The notes under the pieces are model-generated. The model worked only from the letters and a program-made list of their open reading frames with translations. It was not told the DNA's origin and made no database searches. Source: Diphasiastrum complanatum (Eukaryota > Streptophyta > Lycopodiopsida > Lycopodiales > Lycopodiaceae). Taken from it: a stretch of 64,000 nt of DNA. Location: the NCBI GenBank assembly GCA_029204225.1, contig CM055094.1:21445584-21509583 (forward strand), in the 5' to 3' direction. This document shows positions 1-13,329 of this stretch, in pieces. The position numbers and the translations under genes were made by a program. Every line of letters begins with the position of its first letter. Positions within the stretch are counted from its first letter, which is position 1.

Positions 1-1743
1 AATTTGGAGCAATGTCATTCTGATAGGATGTGGAAACGATGATGTTTCTTCGCAGTAATGTACTAGTAGCGAGCTTTCAACCCAAATCGGTGTTGAATGT
101 GCGGTTTTGACAAGCTCCAGGAACACTACCCCTCAACATTTGGCTCGTGCTAGATGTGAGGATTTTTTGTGTAATGTAGCAGATCTCGGCAACTTTAAGT
201 TTTTGAAAATGGATGATGATGGCGCTCCGGATCCGTGGTGGATGTATGTAGATGGTGTCCAAGGATGCGAAGGAGTAATCAAGCATTGTCGTAGCGAATG
301 ATAGATCGCCACTAAAAGATGGAAAATCGATCCTTTGAGGCTATAGCTTTTCAAAGCTTCTGAATTTCATTTCCATGCCTGAAGAAGGAAGTGCCAGCAT
401 CAAATCTTCTCCCATCAGAGTTTGTTTTCATTCCCTAAAAAGCATGCATGGCAGCATGGCAGTAAAGTGTGATATTGTGATTTTTTGTAATGTTCCCATG
501 TATGTGATGATTTTTGTTGTTTAATTATATCGATGTTGATTGAAACTAATGATAGCTTTGTGGTTGTCATTCGTAATATTAAAAGTTTTTTTTCACCTTA
601 TCTTGGGGCAAGTTCACAAATAGCAAGGTAACAAATTGGGACTTGCCAAGAACTCACTCCAAATAACTTTTTGAGCTTCACTAACTTATTCTCATGAATT
701 TATCATTGTGTCTAACTTGCCATATACCAGTTTTATAAGTATTTGTTTGATCCTTTACTCTTAAATGCACCATAATGCTACTCCCTTACTGGCCATAGCT
801 TCTTCACCGTAGCTCGGAACTGGGTCATGTTGGGTGTCGTTGAGAAAGTTCTCGTCGAGGGCTTTTTAATGGCACCGTAATCGTGTCTATCCGAGTTGTC
901 GTTCAAAAGTTACACTGTTTTTTTGCTGAGTTGCATACTATACTAGAAATAAAATGGCTATATTACGTGCTGCCCCGACGCAAAAATTACAGTTCTTTTA
1001 AAAAGAAAAGAAAATCATTTGAAGGAGCTACGTTACGTAGATTTCAAATTTGAGTGTTTTGATTGGACCATGTGGAAGAAACTTTTGAGAAAAAAAATAA
1101 AAGTTATGTTTTTGAAAGGCCCCTTTTGTGCACAAATTTTCTGTAATAGTTGATAAGTTGGATTCACATTTACATCATGAAGCAAATAGTCTTGTAAGTT
1201 TTGTGTTCAAGTGGATCAGAAGCTCGCTCCAATGGATGTTGAGATTAATATATCATGCTATCTCTAGCCTAACAGCCACACACTAGATGTTTGGATCCAG
1301 AAAATATTCACACAAAGGGACATCACACATCAATATTAATCTACTTCCACCTTTTATTTGGTCACATCTCTTCGTGCTTATGCGACATGAAAAGCTCCCT
1401 TCAAATAGACCTGTGAATGTGCCTTTCCTGTTGCCTTAATTTCTCATGCACTACCTTTGTCTTGGGCAACTAAAATGTGATACAAGTGTGACCTTTTCTC
1501 ATGCTGATCTTTCTCCTATTCTTGGACAAGTAAAATTATTGTAAGGGGGGCGGGGGGGTGTATAGTATAGATGGCTATGAGTGTGAAAGGGGCATGGATT
1601 ATTCTTGACTTTGAAATGAATGGAGGGCGGGCTATTCAAGTCACCTAGAGAATGGTCACAAGTTCTCCTTTAAGGATGGGATGCTCTATAGATATGACTA
1701 CAATGCCTCAACGTGTAACCCCGAAATAGTACAAATAGAAGCA
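1..1743 (+). repeat. Outer arm block P-Q-R-S-T
   Basis: A multi-part noncoding block that begins the window. The first 0.5 kb (block P) carries the reverse complement of a TATCAGAGC-like site near base 20 and recurs at 14,476, 19,605, 23,041, 41,030 (inverted), 55,791 and 61,151. The whole 1.7 kb recurs directly at 23,041-24,815 and inverted at 39,747-41,490. Bases 560-780 are a diverged copy of repeat N (core gtgtctaacttgcca). A G-rich run lies at 1545-1559. The short ORFs here are not conserved as proteins, so the block is read as noncoding. Confidence 0.85.
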
Positions 1744-3445
<1,702 letters not shown>

Positions 3446-3786
3446 ACAAATGTTTTGAAGAAAATCCTTTAGGCGCAATTTTTTGAATTGAGTACATTGA
3501 AAACATCAACATTTGTTGATTTGAGCTTTTAAGATTGACCATTATAGTCATCTAGGGCCAATGTATATGGCACTTAACTGCTAATCTATCTCTCCACTGC
3601 TTTTGAAATGTCCACTTTAGTTCATAATCTATGTTCTAGATATACCTTCTTCTCGTTGTGTATATATATATGTTCTCATCGTTGATATTTGATTTAATGT
3701 ATTAAATGAACATTGAATGTTCATTAAATCAAAATCAACAATAATTAGGTTACACATATTCTGTTCAAAAAATATTTAGACACACA
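3446..3786. other. 3' flank of gene U with a hairpin
   Basis: No gene seen. An AT-rich inverted repeat at about 3688-3732 (arms TTTGATTTAATG / CATTAAATCAAA, inner arms AATGAACAT / ATGTTCATT) could fold into a long hairpin. It is kept in the right arm at about 37,866-37,911 and could serve as a transcript 3' structure or be a small foldback element. Confidence 0.5.
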
Positions 3787-3999
3787 ATGAAAATATCATA
3801 TCGACAAGAGGGAACAAATCATGGCAAAAGGACTAGACAGAAATTGTTTGTTAGTGATCATCCATCCAAAGTAGGTGCACCACTTCCAAATTCTAATGTT
3901 ACTCCAAGCCTTTTTGTGAGACTACTAATATTTTTGGAAAACACATGTTCTTCATATTCCAAGCATGCTCAGCATACCTCCAAGCACATAGCAAAGTAA
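3787..3999 (+). CDS. Small 70-codon ORF, paired in both arms
   Basis: Encodes a basic, unrecognised 70-residue peptide starting MKISYRQEG and ending SKHIAK. The inverted partner (37,600-37,812) is the same length and differs at only one visible residue (Asn to Tyr near position 11). It could be a short exon or a chance ORF; recent duplication of the arms makes conservation weak evidence for function. It has no recognisable domain or signal peptide. Confidence 0.3.
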   Translation: MKISYRQEGTNHGKRTRQKLFVSDHPSKVGAPLPNSNVTPSLFVRLLIFLENTCSSYSKHAQHTSKHIAK

Positions 4000-4620
4000 A
4001 CCGTACACCTTCTTTCCTTGCCCTAATTGTTGGTCTTCATTTCGTATCGTAAGTACTCGACCCTTGATTGTTCCTTTGAATAAGAGCTTTTTGCTATAGT
4101 TTCAAGAGAGAAGCTTCCTGGGAAAGGGTCAACTTGGGAGTAGCTTAATAAATTGATGTCATTTCAAATCATGATAGCTTCATGGTTGTCACTCAAAATA
4201 ATAGTAGATTGTTTGGTAGCTTGGGGTAGCTTGATATGTAGCTAGGCAACTAAACAACAAATCACCTCTAGATGGCTTCACAAGCTTGTCTAACTCATTC
4301 TTATAATTACTACCATTGTGTCTAACTTGCCAAATGCTAGGTGTAAAAGTATTTGACAAATGCATAACTCTTTACTCTCCAAGTCTTAAGACTTACCAAG
4401 TGTTGTTTGTAGCTCATACTAGATGCTTTGAGAAGTTATATTAAGAATTGGGGGGGCAGGGGGGGGGGGGGGGGGGGGGGCTATCGCAAAGAATCCCATC
4501 TTGCCAAATACCAGGTGTAAAAGTGTTTGACATATTCCTAACTCTTTACTCTCCAAGTGTTGTTTTTAGCTCATAGTACATGCTTTGAGAATAATGTTAC
4601 TGGTTATATTAATTTGGGGG
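4000..4620 (+). repeat. Two copies of repeat N with poly(G) ends
   Basis: Two diverged copies of a roughly 200-bp repeat (about 4,190-4,480 and 4,490-4,620) with the core tctaacttgccaaat and ctctttactctccaag. Each ends in ttatatta followed by a G run (4,450-4,480, interrupted once, and 4,614-4,620). The same repeat forms the 3' tail of the RT unit at 28,500-28,734. No coding potential seen. Confidence 0.7.
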
Positions 4621-6245
4621 GATTGCAAAGAATCGAACTTGAGTGTACAAGCCCAACTCAAGTGCAGACACCAACTCACCACACATGGGAAGATCATTAA
4701 ATTTTAATTTGAAGATAAATCAAAATTAAAAAAAAATGAAAAACTATTTCTCCTTAGAGGCATTGTGGTCATCATCTAGACGAGCTGTGCTTGCTTGAAT
4801 CAATAGAAACAAAGAAAATAATAATAACGAGTTTTTATCCTATTAATGCACCAATAATATATAAATATAATTGAATCAAATGGGAAGATTATAATATTTA
4901 TCGCTTCATTAAAACATTGATCTACTCATTTCAATGATTTCGTTCAAATTCGAATTCCAATGATTTGTGAAGTGTGAATGAATGCAATGTAACTTGCATA
5001 TGTTTGGAACATAGCATAGATTCATTATATGCTTTTTAACTATATGTTATTTAGTCGTGTAACAAGGAATAAGCATTTTTTTTAACAAATTTTCAATTTG
5101 TTTTTGGAAACCCTAGATTACAACATTTTAATATACTAACAAAAATGACTTAATTTGCATGAACAACTTTGAGGTTTGAAAATCCTAGATTACAGCTTCA
5201 TTCAATCTTCAATTTTCCAAGCTCGTTCAAACTTCAATGAAATATAATTCAATCCAAAATCCATTCTCGAATCCTAGAACGATGTATTTTAAAAACTTTT
5301 GTAATGTGAAAGAGAGATCATTGAGCTAAAACATGACCCTGATTGCATTCGGAATTGCTTTCAAAAACTTATAAATTGTATTTATCAATGGAGATGTCTA
5401 GAGGACATGGTGTGAAAAATTGTCAACTAGTTTGGTTTTTTATTTGGCAATTTTGGAGGCCAAAATGAATCTCAACTTCGAGTTAGTTTCATATTTGTAA
5501 ATAAGGGCCTAAGTAGTGGTTTAACTACCTTTGGCAAGTAGATAAGTGGATGAGGTCGAGTTTGGACCCATTCTAATTGGCTAAATTTTGGTTCATTGCT
5601 TTCAAAAACTTATAAATTGTATTCATCAATGGTGATGTCTAGAGGACATGGTGTGAAAAATTGTCAACTAGTTTGGTTTTTCATTTGGCAATTTTGGAGG
5701 CCAAAATGAATCTCAACTTCGAATTAGTTTCATATTTGTTAATAAGGGCCTAAATAGTGGTTTAACTACCTCTGGCAAGTAGTTCAGTGGATGAGGTCGA
5801 GTTTGGACCCATTCTAATCGGCTAACTTTGGTACATTGCATCTAGACTAGATTTTCTAGGTTTTTGATAAAGTATCTAGAAGTTTCCAAATTAGGTCAAC
5901 TTTGGGGCAAGTGGCCAAATGACATTTTGGAAGCTATAAAATAGTTGTACCTAAGTGGAGAAATAATCATCAAAGTTTCTTTCTTTGTGGAGACTTCATC
6001 TCTTATGTCCATCTCATGTGACTTTCTCTATCTTGGTTTTCTATTAGTAGAATGTTGATTTTCTTGTAGATCTTGATGCCACACGAGTGAAGATTATAAT
6101 ATATATGATTTTGTTAAACATCGATCTACAAACATTGCAATGATTTTTCTTCAAATTCAAATTTAACGATCTTCCCATGTGTGGTGAGTTGGTGTATGCG
6201 CTTTTGTTGGGCTTGTACACTCAAGTTCGATTCTTTGGGATCCCT
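4621..6245. repeat. 1.6-kb segment flanked by inverted repeats of about 100 bp
   Basis: Bases 4,627-4,720 read as the reverse complement of about 6,150-6,240 (shared cores gaatcgaacttgagtgtac and caccacacatgggaagatc). The interior is AT-rich with no convincing gene; it includes the 241-bp tandem duplication listed separately and a second sub-repeat around 4,883-4,960 and 6,091-6,175. This is the layout of a foldback or nonautonomous DNA element, but no target-site duplication was identified. The right-arm partner spans about 35,390-36,990. Confidence 0.5.
5357..5838 (+). repeat. 241-bp tandem duplication (repeat D)
   Basis: Two adjacent copies, starting at gctttcaaaaacttataaa (5,357 and 5,598), period 241 bp, differing at a handful of bases. 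The same duplication exists in the right arm (35,770-36,262), so it predates formation of the palindrome. A single fragment sits at 43,291-43,447. Confidence 0.9.
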
Positions 6246-6512
<267 letters not shown>

Positions 6513-7060
6513 ATTCCACTCAAGCCTACATGGCAGACCCACGTGGTATACCTTAGTTGGCTTGCCACACAAGCCTATGTCAAGCCTATATGGCAGACTG
6601 CAACATACCAGCATGAACATACTAGCATCAAGCCTATATCATGCCTATATGACCTACCACGCAAGCCTATGATAGGCCTACATGGCTTGCCACATGGCAA
6701 GTCCCAAGCCTGTCTGGTTTATCTCATGACATGCCTACATGGCTTGCCACATGGCAACTTGGGAGGCCCAACTCTCTCTCTCTAGCTCCACTCAAGCCTA
6801 CATGGCAGAGCTTGGTTTGCTTGCCACACATGACTATGGCAAGCCTATGTGGTATACTGCGACATGCTTACCTGCGAAGCATTAGAAATATGCCATGCCT
6901 ATGTGGCCTGCCATGCAAGCCTATGGTTTATCCCATGACATGCCTACATGGCAACTTGGGAGCCCCAGCTCTCTCTCTCTAGCTCCACTCAAGCCTACAT
7001 GGCAGAGCTTGGTTTGCTTGCCACACAAGCCGATGGCAAGCCTATGTGGTAGCCAATGAC
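6513..7060 (+). repeat. Tandem repeat J1 (period about 200 bp)
   Basis: Degenerate tandem units containing cactcaagcctacatggcag, ttgccacacaagcc and short palindromes such as GCCACATGGC; units begin near 6,516, 6,787 and 6,987. Small CT clusters sit inside the units. The right arm holds a longer version (34,420-35,185). Open frames here arise from the repeat and are not genes. Confidence 0.85.
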
Positions 7061-8016
7061 ATGCTTACTGGGAAGAATAAAAAGTATGCAGAGACAGGTG
7101 GGGAGAGGCAGGGGCTTGCATGATGGCGATACTAGGAAAGTCAGGCTGATATCACTACGACGTGAGAGGTTGCTCGCATGATGGCGATTTCAAGAATGCA
7201 GGTCGTATGGAAGCAATCAAACATGACAGCAAATTACGCAAAGTACTGCACTCAAAGACTTTCCAATCATGTCCTTGTCTTTCAGATTTTCATTGATGAC
7301 TAAAGCTGCTCTGCAAAATAAAAATAAGATTTAGAAAAGAACAATTCACAACCATTGATGTGCTAGATAAAACAAAACACATGAATAGTTTAAAACATAA
7401 TCCTACTTGAAAGCATATAATCTTTTTTTCCGTTGACCCCCACTTGTTGAGAGCTCGTCAATACTTTCTTAAATAACTCTTTTTCGCTTATTGTTCAGTA
7501 TTTTCTTCCGTAATGTGTTTACTTCTACATTTATTTGACAATATGAGGTACACAATGTTTGTACAATTAGTTTCATATTGTCAGTTTCTTGGTTGAGGTT
7601 TAATATAATATCTTGCAAACGAGAATCATCTATCGTCAAGATTTCGTTTTCTTCTTCTGTTTGCAAAAAAAAGTTTCTTTTTCTCGGTAGTCAGTAAGCA
7701 AACCATTCAACATATTTTCCAAACAATGGATTTTTTTCATTGAATAACTAATGCCATAACTTTTCAATCTTTCACAATAACCCAATAGACTATTGTGTCC
7801 TTCACACAAAAACAGTATGAGTTGTGTGACCGATCTAAAATTTGGATGTTGCATTGAGCTTGGATCGATTGGATACAAATATTCATCAACCCATAGATCA
7901 CAATGTTTCCTGTCTTTTGTCCTTTGGTGAGCTGGTAAGGTGGATCTTTTCAGATTTTTTCTCGACAGTGGAGCATATTCTGTGGGAAGATCAATATGGA
8001 GATGATATTTAGACAT
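7061..8016 (-). pseudogene. Gene V, left-arm copy (broken): coiled-coil protein
   Basis: Unrecognised family. Start MSKYHLHIDLPTEYAPL at 8016. After a region with LWVDEYLYPIDPSSMQHP and LILFLCEGHNSLLGYCE comes a heptad-like stretch (EENEILTIDDSRLQDIIL ... NTLRKKILNNKRKR) that suggests a coiled coil, then a basic end. The reading frame is interrupted at least twice relative to the right-arm partner at 33,210. The 3' part (about 7,061-7,330) corresponds to the second exon of the partner but is shorter. The 38-residue amino end is shared with V' copies, which have a different tail. Confidence 0.5.
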
Positions 8017-8049
8017 CTTAATAATCGATAGATTAATCTAGTAGAAAAC

Positions 8050-8480
8050 CCACTTGTTATATATCTTGTAAGCTATTAAAACTCGTCTTAATTATAAATT
8101 TTTTTTTTTTGGAAAGGTTCGAAATGACCTTGGCGCGCTTTTTGATCCATCACACTCCATGTTTCTTGCTTTATATGCAAAATCAAAGCTTTGCAGTTAT
8201 GAGCAAAATAAGCAAAATATTTCTTCAATAGATGTGTGTTGAAATTGCAAATTTTTGTATTGCAAAAGTTTGAGATAACCTTGCCGCTCCATTTGATCCA
8301 ACACACTCCGTATTTTTTGAATTTCAAAAATTTAGATTCACGTTGGCACTCATTGTGATCCAAAATATTCAAAGTTTCTTGCCATGATTTGCAGATCGAT
8401 AAGACTGTTTTTCTATGATGTGAACGCTTTAGTAGATGGAAAGAAAACTTTGATGTGCAATACGATTTGCATTTACATGA
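8050..8480 (-). repeat. Block X with a repeated ERQ motif
   Basis: A 0.4-kb block always found between W and V or V'. On the minus strand it has an ORF (8,372-8,088) starting MNILDHNECQRES. Across copies three short repeats appear, of the form (V/I)(L/M)Dxx(E)(R)QG..KL.Q, each from a stretch resembling ggatcaaaaagagcgccaa. Function unknown; it may be an untranslated or coding part of the W element. Confidence 0.4.
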
Positions 8481-8489
8481 GAAGTCATG

Positions 8490-9640
8490 TTAGTTAATGG
8501 TAGAAAATAGAATCTTGAAGTATGGACCCCATGCGTTGCGGCTATCCAACTTCCAATTAACTACATACGTTACTAGTGAGGTCAAGTCATCGGAGTTGTG
8601 CGGGCAGACCAAAAACTCGGTCGGAGTTTTAAAATTCGACGATTTTCTCTCTCTTACATGGCATTTCTTAGACAGCCCTTTTGGGCCATGGAACTCCTCG
8701 AATGTAAACTCCATATCATTTGAGTCTGTTTCATCTGATGAAGCATGACGCTTCGCTTGTATCGATCCTTCGTCTGTGACATAGAGTACATGGGTGTCTT
8801 TCTCGACGTAAGCTTCACTAGGTCGACCGTTTGGTGCTTTGCAGTTGGCCCTTGTGGAGAGAAAGAACTCTTTCTCTTTTGAGAAGCCGCTTGCATGGAA
8901 TCTATTGCAATAGGCCTAGAAGTAGAGTTGGTATTCTTGGCTGGTTTTGAGGGAGTCTCCCAAGCTTTTATCTGCTAGCATCAAGTGGTCTCAAAATCGA
9001 GGTCAGTGGCTCAACTGCTGCAAAGTGACATCTATCAGAAGATAGCCCAATAACTGGAGGTTTGCTTGTTCTTGATATAGTCATGGAGGCAGTTGGAAGC
9101 AAACTGGGCACAGTCACAAAGGTTCTGATCGTGTAGTTTAGAATCAGCCATAATGTGGAATAGTTTCATGGGGATACGCGTGAACTTGGACCTATAGCCC
9201 TATGTATATTTCGTTAGATAGGCACACGGAGCAGCTAAGGACTTATCATTTATGACCTCGATACGGTAACCATCTTTTTTTTCTCATTTGTCCACTGAGG
9301 GGTATATGTATTTGAAGTATGCTGTGGATTCAATCTTTTTGAGGGTCCTGTTGACTATGTTTGGTCCCCTAGGGAAGCCAAATGTATTGAGGTCAGCCCC
9401 AGAAATAGGGATAGTATAAACAAAATTTTGGTTAGGAGGTAACATGACTTGGAAAATCTGTCGGTGTGGTTATAGGCAATATGCAATAGAAATGGGCTCT
9501 GATAGCCACTGAAAAGAGGAAGTTGGAACTCTATGTGGCTCAAGAACTAGTGTGCCTCCTGGTACCAAGTGTTCATCTCAGAGATATCGAGGCTTTCCAT
9601 GGTGATGTCAATTATGTCTTGAGTTGGGTCATCAGAACTG
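8490..9640 (-). mobile_element. W fossil: gag-like ORF of an unplaced LTR-type element
   Basis: Reads right to left. A tRNA-iMet complement-like site (GGCTCTGATAGCCA as read on +, 9,495-9,508) lies about 45 bases upstream of an ATG that opens a protein with IPISGADLNTFGF, YFKYIDPSVDKW, MKLFHMMADSRLH and DWAQFASNCLHDYIKNK landmarks, then a basic Ser-rich part (QKRKSSFSPQGPTAKH) and an acidic carboxyl region ending FKILFSTIN. It lacks the usual Copia gag and zinc-knuckle signatures. Placing it as a retroelement gag rests on the primer-like site and is inference. Broken, with several breaks; old. Confidence 0.45.
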
Positions 9641-10075
9641 GAAGATGTTGTGGCAGACAGGTTCTGGACTCGGCTGATGACTCTGTTGAAGGTTCGGCTC
9701 TGGTAATAGACAAGTGGAGTCTCGGCTCGGTCGACTGTGGAGGGCTTCGGATCGGTCGTCTTTGGATGGACTCGGCTCAGTCAACTTTGTATGCAGAGTA
9801 TGGATGCTCAGCTCAATCCACAGTGAATGCAGAGTATGGAGGCTCGGCTTGGTCCACATTGATTGCAGAGCATGGGGGCTAGGCTCTCTGAGCAGTGTAT
9901 GTAGAGTATTGCTTGGCAGTGTATGGAGACTAGAAATTTGTGGAAAACTTTGGAGCGATGTTGCTCTGATAGGATGTGGAAACGATGATTATTGCATGAT
10001 GATTCAACTGATCTTGTATGAATGATTTGAAGAGACATATTTATGTGCATATGATTCCTTGTGGTTCAGGTTAGG
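9641..10075 (-). repeat. 40-bp minisatellite M and short P'' leader
   Basis: About 9,720-9,930 holds degenerate copies of a roughly 40-bp unit (tgcagagtatgg, gctcggctcggtccaca). It adjoins a primer-like site (gctctgata, 9,963-9,971) and a 90-bp leader (gatcttgtatgaatgatttg) that also occurs upstream of the Copia fossils. The unit number differs between copies across the window. Confidence 0.8.
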
Positions 10076-10430
10076 TCGTAATTTAAAAAATATTTTTCTT
10101 GATACCAGAATTGTAATTTAAAACACTTTTAATATTTTTAAAAAAAAATTAAAAACTTTTGTTCTAATAAGCAAATTTTTTTTTTTAGTTACTCTAATGG
10201 TTGTGTCCAATGATTTTATTTTGAATAGTATTATTATTTCATATAAGCTAATGTGCAATTATTAATAAAAATCAATTAACAGAATTTTAGTAGCTTGATT
10301 AATTTTCTTGCAAAATACAACATTTTTTTTAGCATTACAATATCTTTATTTGAAGCATTTTAAATATGGGTATTTTTTATATAAAATCAAAAAAAAAATT
10401 CGTCTCCATGTCATTTCTTTTTTTTGGGAT
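10076..10430. repeat. AT-rich block A
   Basis: Very AT-rich sequence with poly-A/T runs (atttaaaaaatatttttc, ataagctaatgtgcaatt). No gene. It recurs at 17,820-18,245, 30,841-31,150, 44,946-45,290, 52,490-52,855 and 59,410-59,790, always next to block Y. Confidence 0.8.
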
Positions 10431-10760
10431 CATCGCGTTTCATTATGAACAATCTTAGTAAATTCTTCCCTAGTGCATCCTTCCAAAATTAGATGAATGG
10501 CTTTTTTGTTTGGCTACACAAGCTCGCCAGAGATGTTTTCAAGTCACGCATACTTTTCTTTTTTTTATGCCAGCACATGATTGATTTGCTGCAAACCCTT
10601 CTGCTAAACTCCTTGCCAACTTAGGAGGCTGAAAACATCAGAGAGATTGAATGCCTCCTCCAAAACTCAAATGAAAGGCCTGGTTCTTTCAGCCTAAACA
10701 TCCCTAGTTCGGTGGTTTTTGGACAAAATATGGGAAAAAGAAAGAAGTATACATGATATA
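10431..10760 (-). other. Block Y, shortened copy
   Basis: Member of a family whose other copies keep a 60-codon minus-strand ORF starting MFRLKEPGLSFEFWKNLSW and containing SASPKLARSLAEGF and NQSCAGVKREK. This copy lacks the central part, so no long ORF remains. Unrecognised. Confidence 0.4.
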
Positions 10761-11154
10761 AAGGAAAGGAAGGACAAGGCAGTGGTGGAAAAGAAGACTT
10801 ACTGGCTAAAAGACTGAACTTTTACAGGTATTAACTAGCTCGCAGGATGACGAGGATCTGCATAGAAGAACTCTCACTAGGAATATGGGGGATCGACTAC
10901 AGCTCAGCACGCGCAAGGACAAGGCAAAGATATTTTTACATTTACGCTACTGTAATAGAATGTTTGAGACCATTCATGTGAGACACTTTTACACTCGTAT
11001 TTTATTACAATCTTTGGCCTTATATACACAAGTCCTTCCATAATATTGTGTTTGCTTTCTCATACTTATCTAACATCAAAAGTGAATGGTACTTTCTGTT
11101 TGATGTTTTTTGCAATTTTGAAATTGAAAATCTATCTTTATGTTCTTGCTTAGC
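10761..11154. repeat. Block H, shortened
   Basis: Matches the left part of the H block seen at 18,560, 30,000 (inverted), 45,621, 53,216 and 60,121. A ccttatatacacaag stretch near 11,018-11,032 reads TATATAAGG on the minus strand. It joins the gypsy remnant directly at about 11,152, where the other copies continue with about 1 kb of protease sequence. Confidence 0.6.
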
Positions 11155-11640
11155 ATGATGCCCAAGTTTGTTGGCAAGCAGTAGCTTCTAGTTCATCAAA
11201 AAATAGATTTTTTATCTTATTATTTTTTGGCTTTTCATTCTTAGGCTTTTGGGCTGATTGGCTGGCATACTCTTCCGTGAGGCAATCACAGTGCTATCGT
11301 AGGCTTTAGCTACTCGGATAGCATCTTTCAATATGGAGGACATTCCATTTACACTCCTTTTGGTAGTCGGCTGACAATCCATACTATGAATTGCCACTGT
11401 GCCAATTTCCAATCAAGTGACCCTGAAGTGATTATTAGAAGCCTTTTTCAAATGGAAAAAAAATAGCATACACCTCTAAAAGGATATGGTTGCTAGGTCT
11501 ACAAAGTACTCAACAAAAATTGCTTTTTTTTTTAAGGCTTTCAATTGCCTTAACCCAAAAAAGTAAATAGGGAAAAAGCAATGGCAAACCTGAATGCAAT
11601 AAAGGAACTTCCAAAATCCCTATTCAAGAGCAAAAAATCC
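11155..11640 (-). mobile_element. Ty3/gypsy fossil, gag carboxyl part
   Basis: Minus-strand ORF of 66 codons starting MEIGTVAIHSMDCQ with a basic Lys/Pro-rich end. In the right arm the same sequence continues into a gypsy protease, which supports the assignment. Upstream (11,416-11,640) is flanking leader with a poly-T tract. Broken and incomplete. Confidence 0.55.
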
Positions 11641-11880
11641 AAAATTCCCCCCCGCCCCCCAATTAATATAACTAGTAACATTATTCTCAAAGCATCTACA
11701 ATGAGCTACAAACAACACTTGGAGAGTAAATAATTAGGAATCTGTCAAATACTCTTGCATCTAGTATTTGGAAAGTTAGACATAATGATAGTATCATAAG
11801 AATGAATTAGAGAAGCTTGTGAAGCCATCCAGAGGTGTGTTGTTGTTTTATTATTTGCCTAGATACATATCAAGCAACCC
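11641..11880 (-). repeat. Repeat N with poly(C) end (3' tail of RT unit)
   Basis: The reverse complement of the N repeat: a C-rich run at 11,647-11,660, then aattaatataact and the gagctacaaacaacacttgg core. It abuts the RT remnant, as in the right arm. Confidence 0.8.
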
Positions 11881-12300
11881 CAAGTTACCACGGACCTATT
11901 ATATGAGTTAAACACAGGTCTATATGAGGCAAGGTGTATATATTGCAAAAAGCGAAAAGGAAGGTCTCCCCTTTTATCATATTTGGACAGATGTGTACAA
12001 CCGGTAATTGGGTTAAAGATAATTGTAATATTCAGAAAGTTCACCAAATTACATGTGTTGTCGTTTCCGTCTATCTCAAGGTATTCCAGGGGATAGATCC
12101 AAAAAGGATATTCAGGAGTAACCTAATTCTTTGCTTGCTGGTTTTTTGAGTTTGTAATGCAATTTCAAGCTGAAATTTTCAGCACACAAGGCTGTTAGGA
12201 GGGCGAGTTTCTGCATCCATCTAATGTGTGGTTTCGACACATTTTGGTGCTGATTTTTTAGATTTGATACTTGCTGTTTTTTGTGTCTTTTAGGGCACAT
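11859..12300 (-). pseudogene. Reverse transcriptase unit, left-arm copy, core missing
   Basis: Amino part MCPKRHKKQQVSNLKN (from 12,300) and carboxyl part with NPITGCTHLSKYDKRGDLPF are present, but the roughly 450-bp catalytic middle found in the right arm (27,790-28,260) is absent here. This copy cannot encode an active enzyme. An alternating TA tract (12,361-12,378) lies upstream. Confidence 0.65.
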
Positions 12301-12384
12301 TTAGGGTTTGAAAAAGTTTATCTTCTTGGCTGGTTTTTATGGCAAGAGATTTGAGCCCACCTATATATATATATATAGATCTCT

Positions 12385-12790
12385 AGGTCCACTCAAGCCT
12401 ACGTGGCACAGGGCCCAGTTGACTTTACATACAAGGTTATGGTAGGCCTACATGGCTTGCCACATGGCAACCCTCAAGCCTGCATGATTTGCCATGTGGT
12501 AGACCTACGTGGCTTGCCATGTGGTAGTGTGCGATAGGCTTCGCAAATAGCAGACCACGTAGGCAGAGCCTGGTTGGCTTGCCAGCCTATGATGGGCCTA
12601 CGTGGCTTGCCATGTGGCTAGCCCCAAGCCTGCATGATTTGTCACATGGTAGTCATACGTGACTTGACACGTGGGCACCTATGACAGCCTTGGTCAATCG
12701 CATGCCTATGTGGCCTGCTACACAAGTCTATGGTAGGCCATGTGATAAACCACACAAGCCTATGGTAGGACTATGTGGTTGTAGTTGTAG
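12385..12790 (-). repeat. Palindromic tandem repeat J2
   Basis: About 400 bp rich in GCCTACGTGGC, GCCACATGGCAA and CAAGCCTGCATG units in both orientations, so single strands can fold on themselves. It lies between RT and the G-box array. No gene. Confidence 0.8.
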
Positions 12791-12889
12791 CCTCAACTCG
12801 TCGTATGTTGACCTTTCTAAAATCCCTGGAATCACCGGCCATTGTACAATCCCCCGGAATGGACTGATATAGGAGAAAAAAGTTGGCAC

Positions 12890-13260
12890 TTGTGAATCCC
12901 AGCGACACGTGGCCCAGTCAGTAGCTGACATGTGGAACCACACGTTTGTATATGCATGTCTGAAACTGCACGTCTGGATCAACACGTGTGGGATCCCACA
13001 TGTGGACACGTGGCCGAATGGATCAGCGACATGTGTTCTTGCACGTATCGGCTCGCACGTGTGGTCACGTGGCCCAATCAGTACCTGACATGTGGGACCA
13101 CACTTCTGTATCCGCATGTGTGAAAGTTGCACATGTGGCCATGTGGTCGAATGTTTTGGTGACGTGTGTTCTGGCACGTGTTAGCTCACACGTGTGGGCA
13201 TGTGGCCGAATGGCAGATTGACGTGTATTGTAGCACGTGTGGACGGTTGTATTACGCGCC
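12890..13260. promoter_or_regulatory. G-box (CACGTG) array K, left arm
   Basis: About eight exact CACGTG palindromes plus many CATGTG and ACGTG variants in 370 bp, arranged in diverged units of about 50-100 bp with linkers such as ggccgaatgg and gtatcggctcgcacg. CACGTGGC is the plant G-box/ABRE core bound by bZIP and bHLH factors. The TATA-like box on the RT side has degenerated here (ctatatcag near 12,870) relative to the right arm. Confidence 0.6.
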
Positions 13261-13318
13261 ATAGATCTGATCCGTTGTTGGATCGACGAGTGTACGGCTT
13301 GGGTTTTATTGGTTTTAG

Positions 13319-13327
13319 CTATATAAA
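13319..13327 (+). promoter_or_regulatory. TATA-like box beside array K
   Basis: CTATATAAA about 60 bp outside the G-box array, facing away from it; preserved at 26,564-26,572 (inverted) and 47,818-47,826. No clear gene begins in that direction; the AT-rich setting makes it a weak call. Confidence 0.3.
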
Positions 13328-13329
13328 TG

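Noticed and set aside
77-354. Minus-strand ORFs in block P (HPWTPSTYIHHGSG)
   Set aside because: Overlapping frames, variable between copies, no protein-like pattern of change; best explained as leader sequence.
6513-7060. CRISPR-like array in J1 or J2
   Set aside because: Units are degenerate and contiguous without unique spacers, in a plant-type nuclear context.
9632-10050. ORFs over minisatellite M, with LHTLHSLWTE-like repeats
   Set aside because: Products of the 40-bp repeat; length follows unit number and both strands are open.
12728-13262. ORFs over the G-box arrays (also 26,554-27,000 and 47,449-47,835)
   Set aside because: Several frames on both strands are open together because the repeat unit lacks stop codons; the His/Cys-rich peptides are not conserved as proteins.
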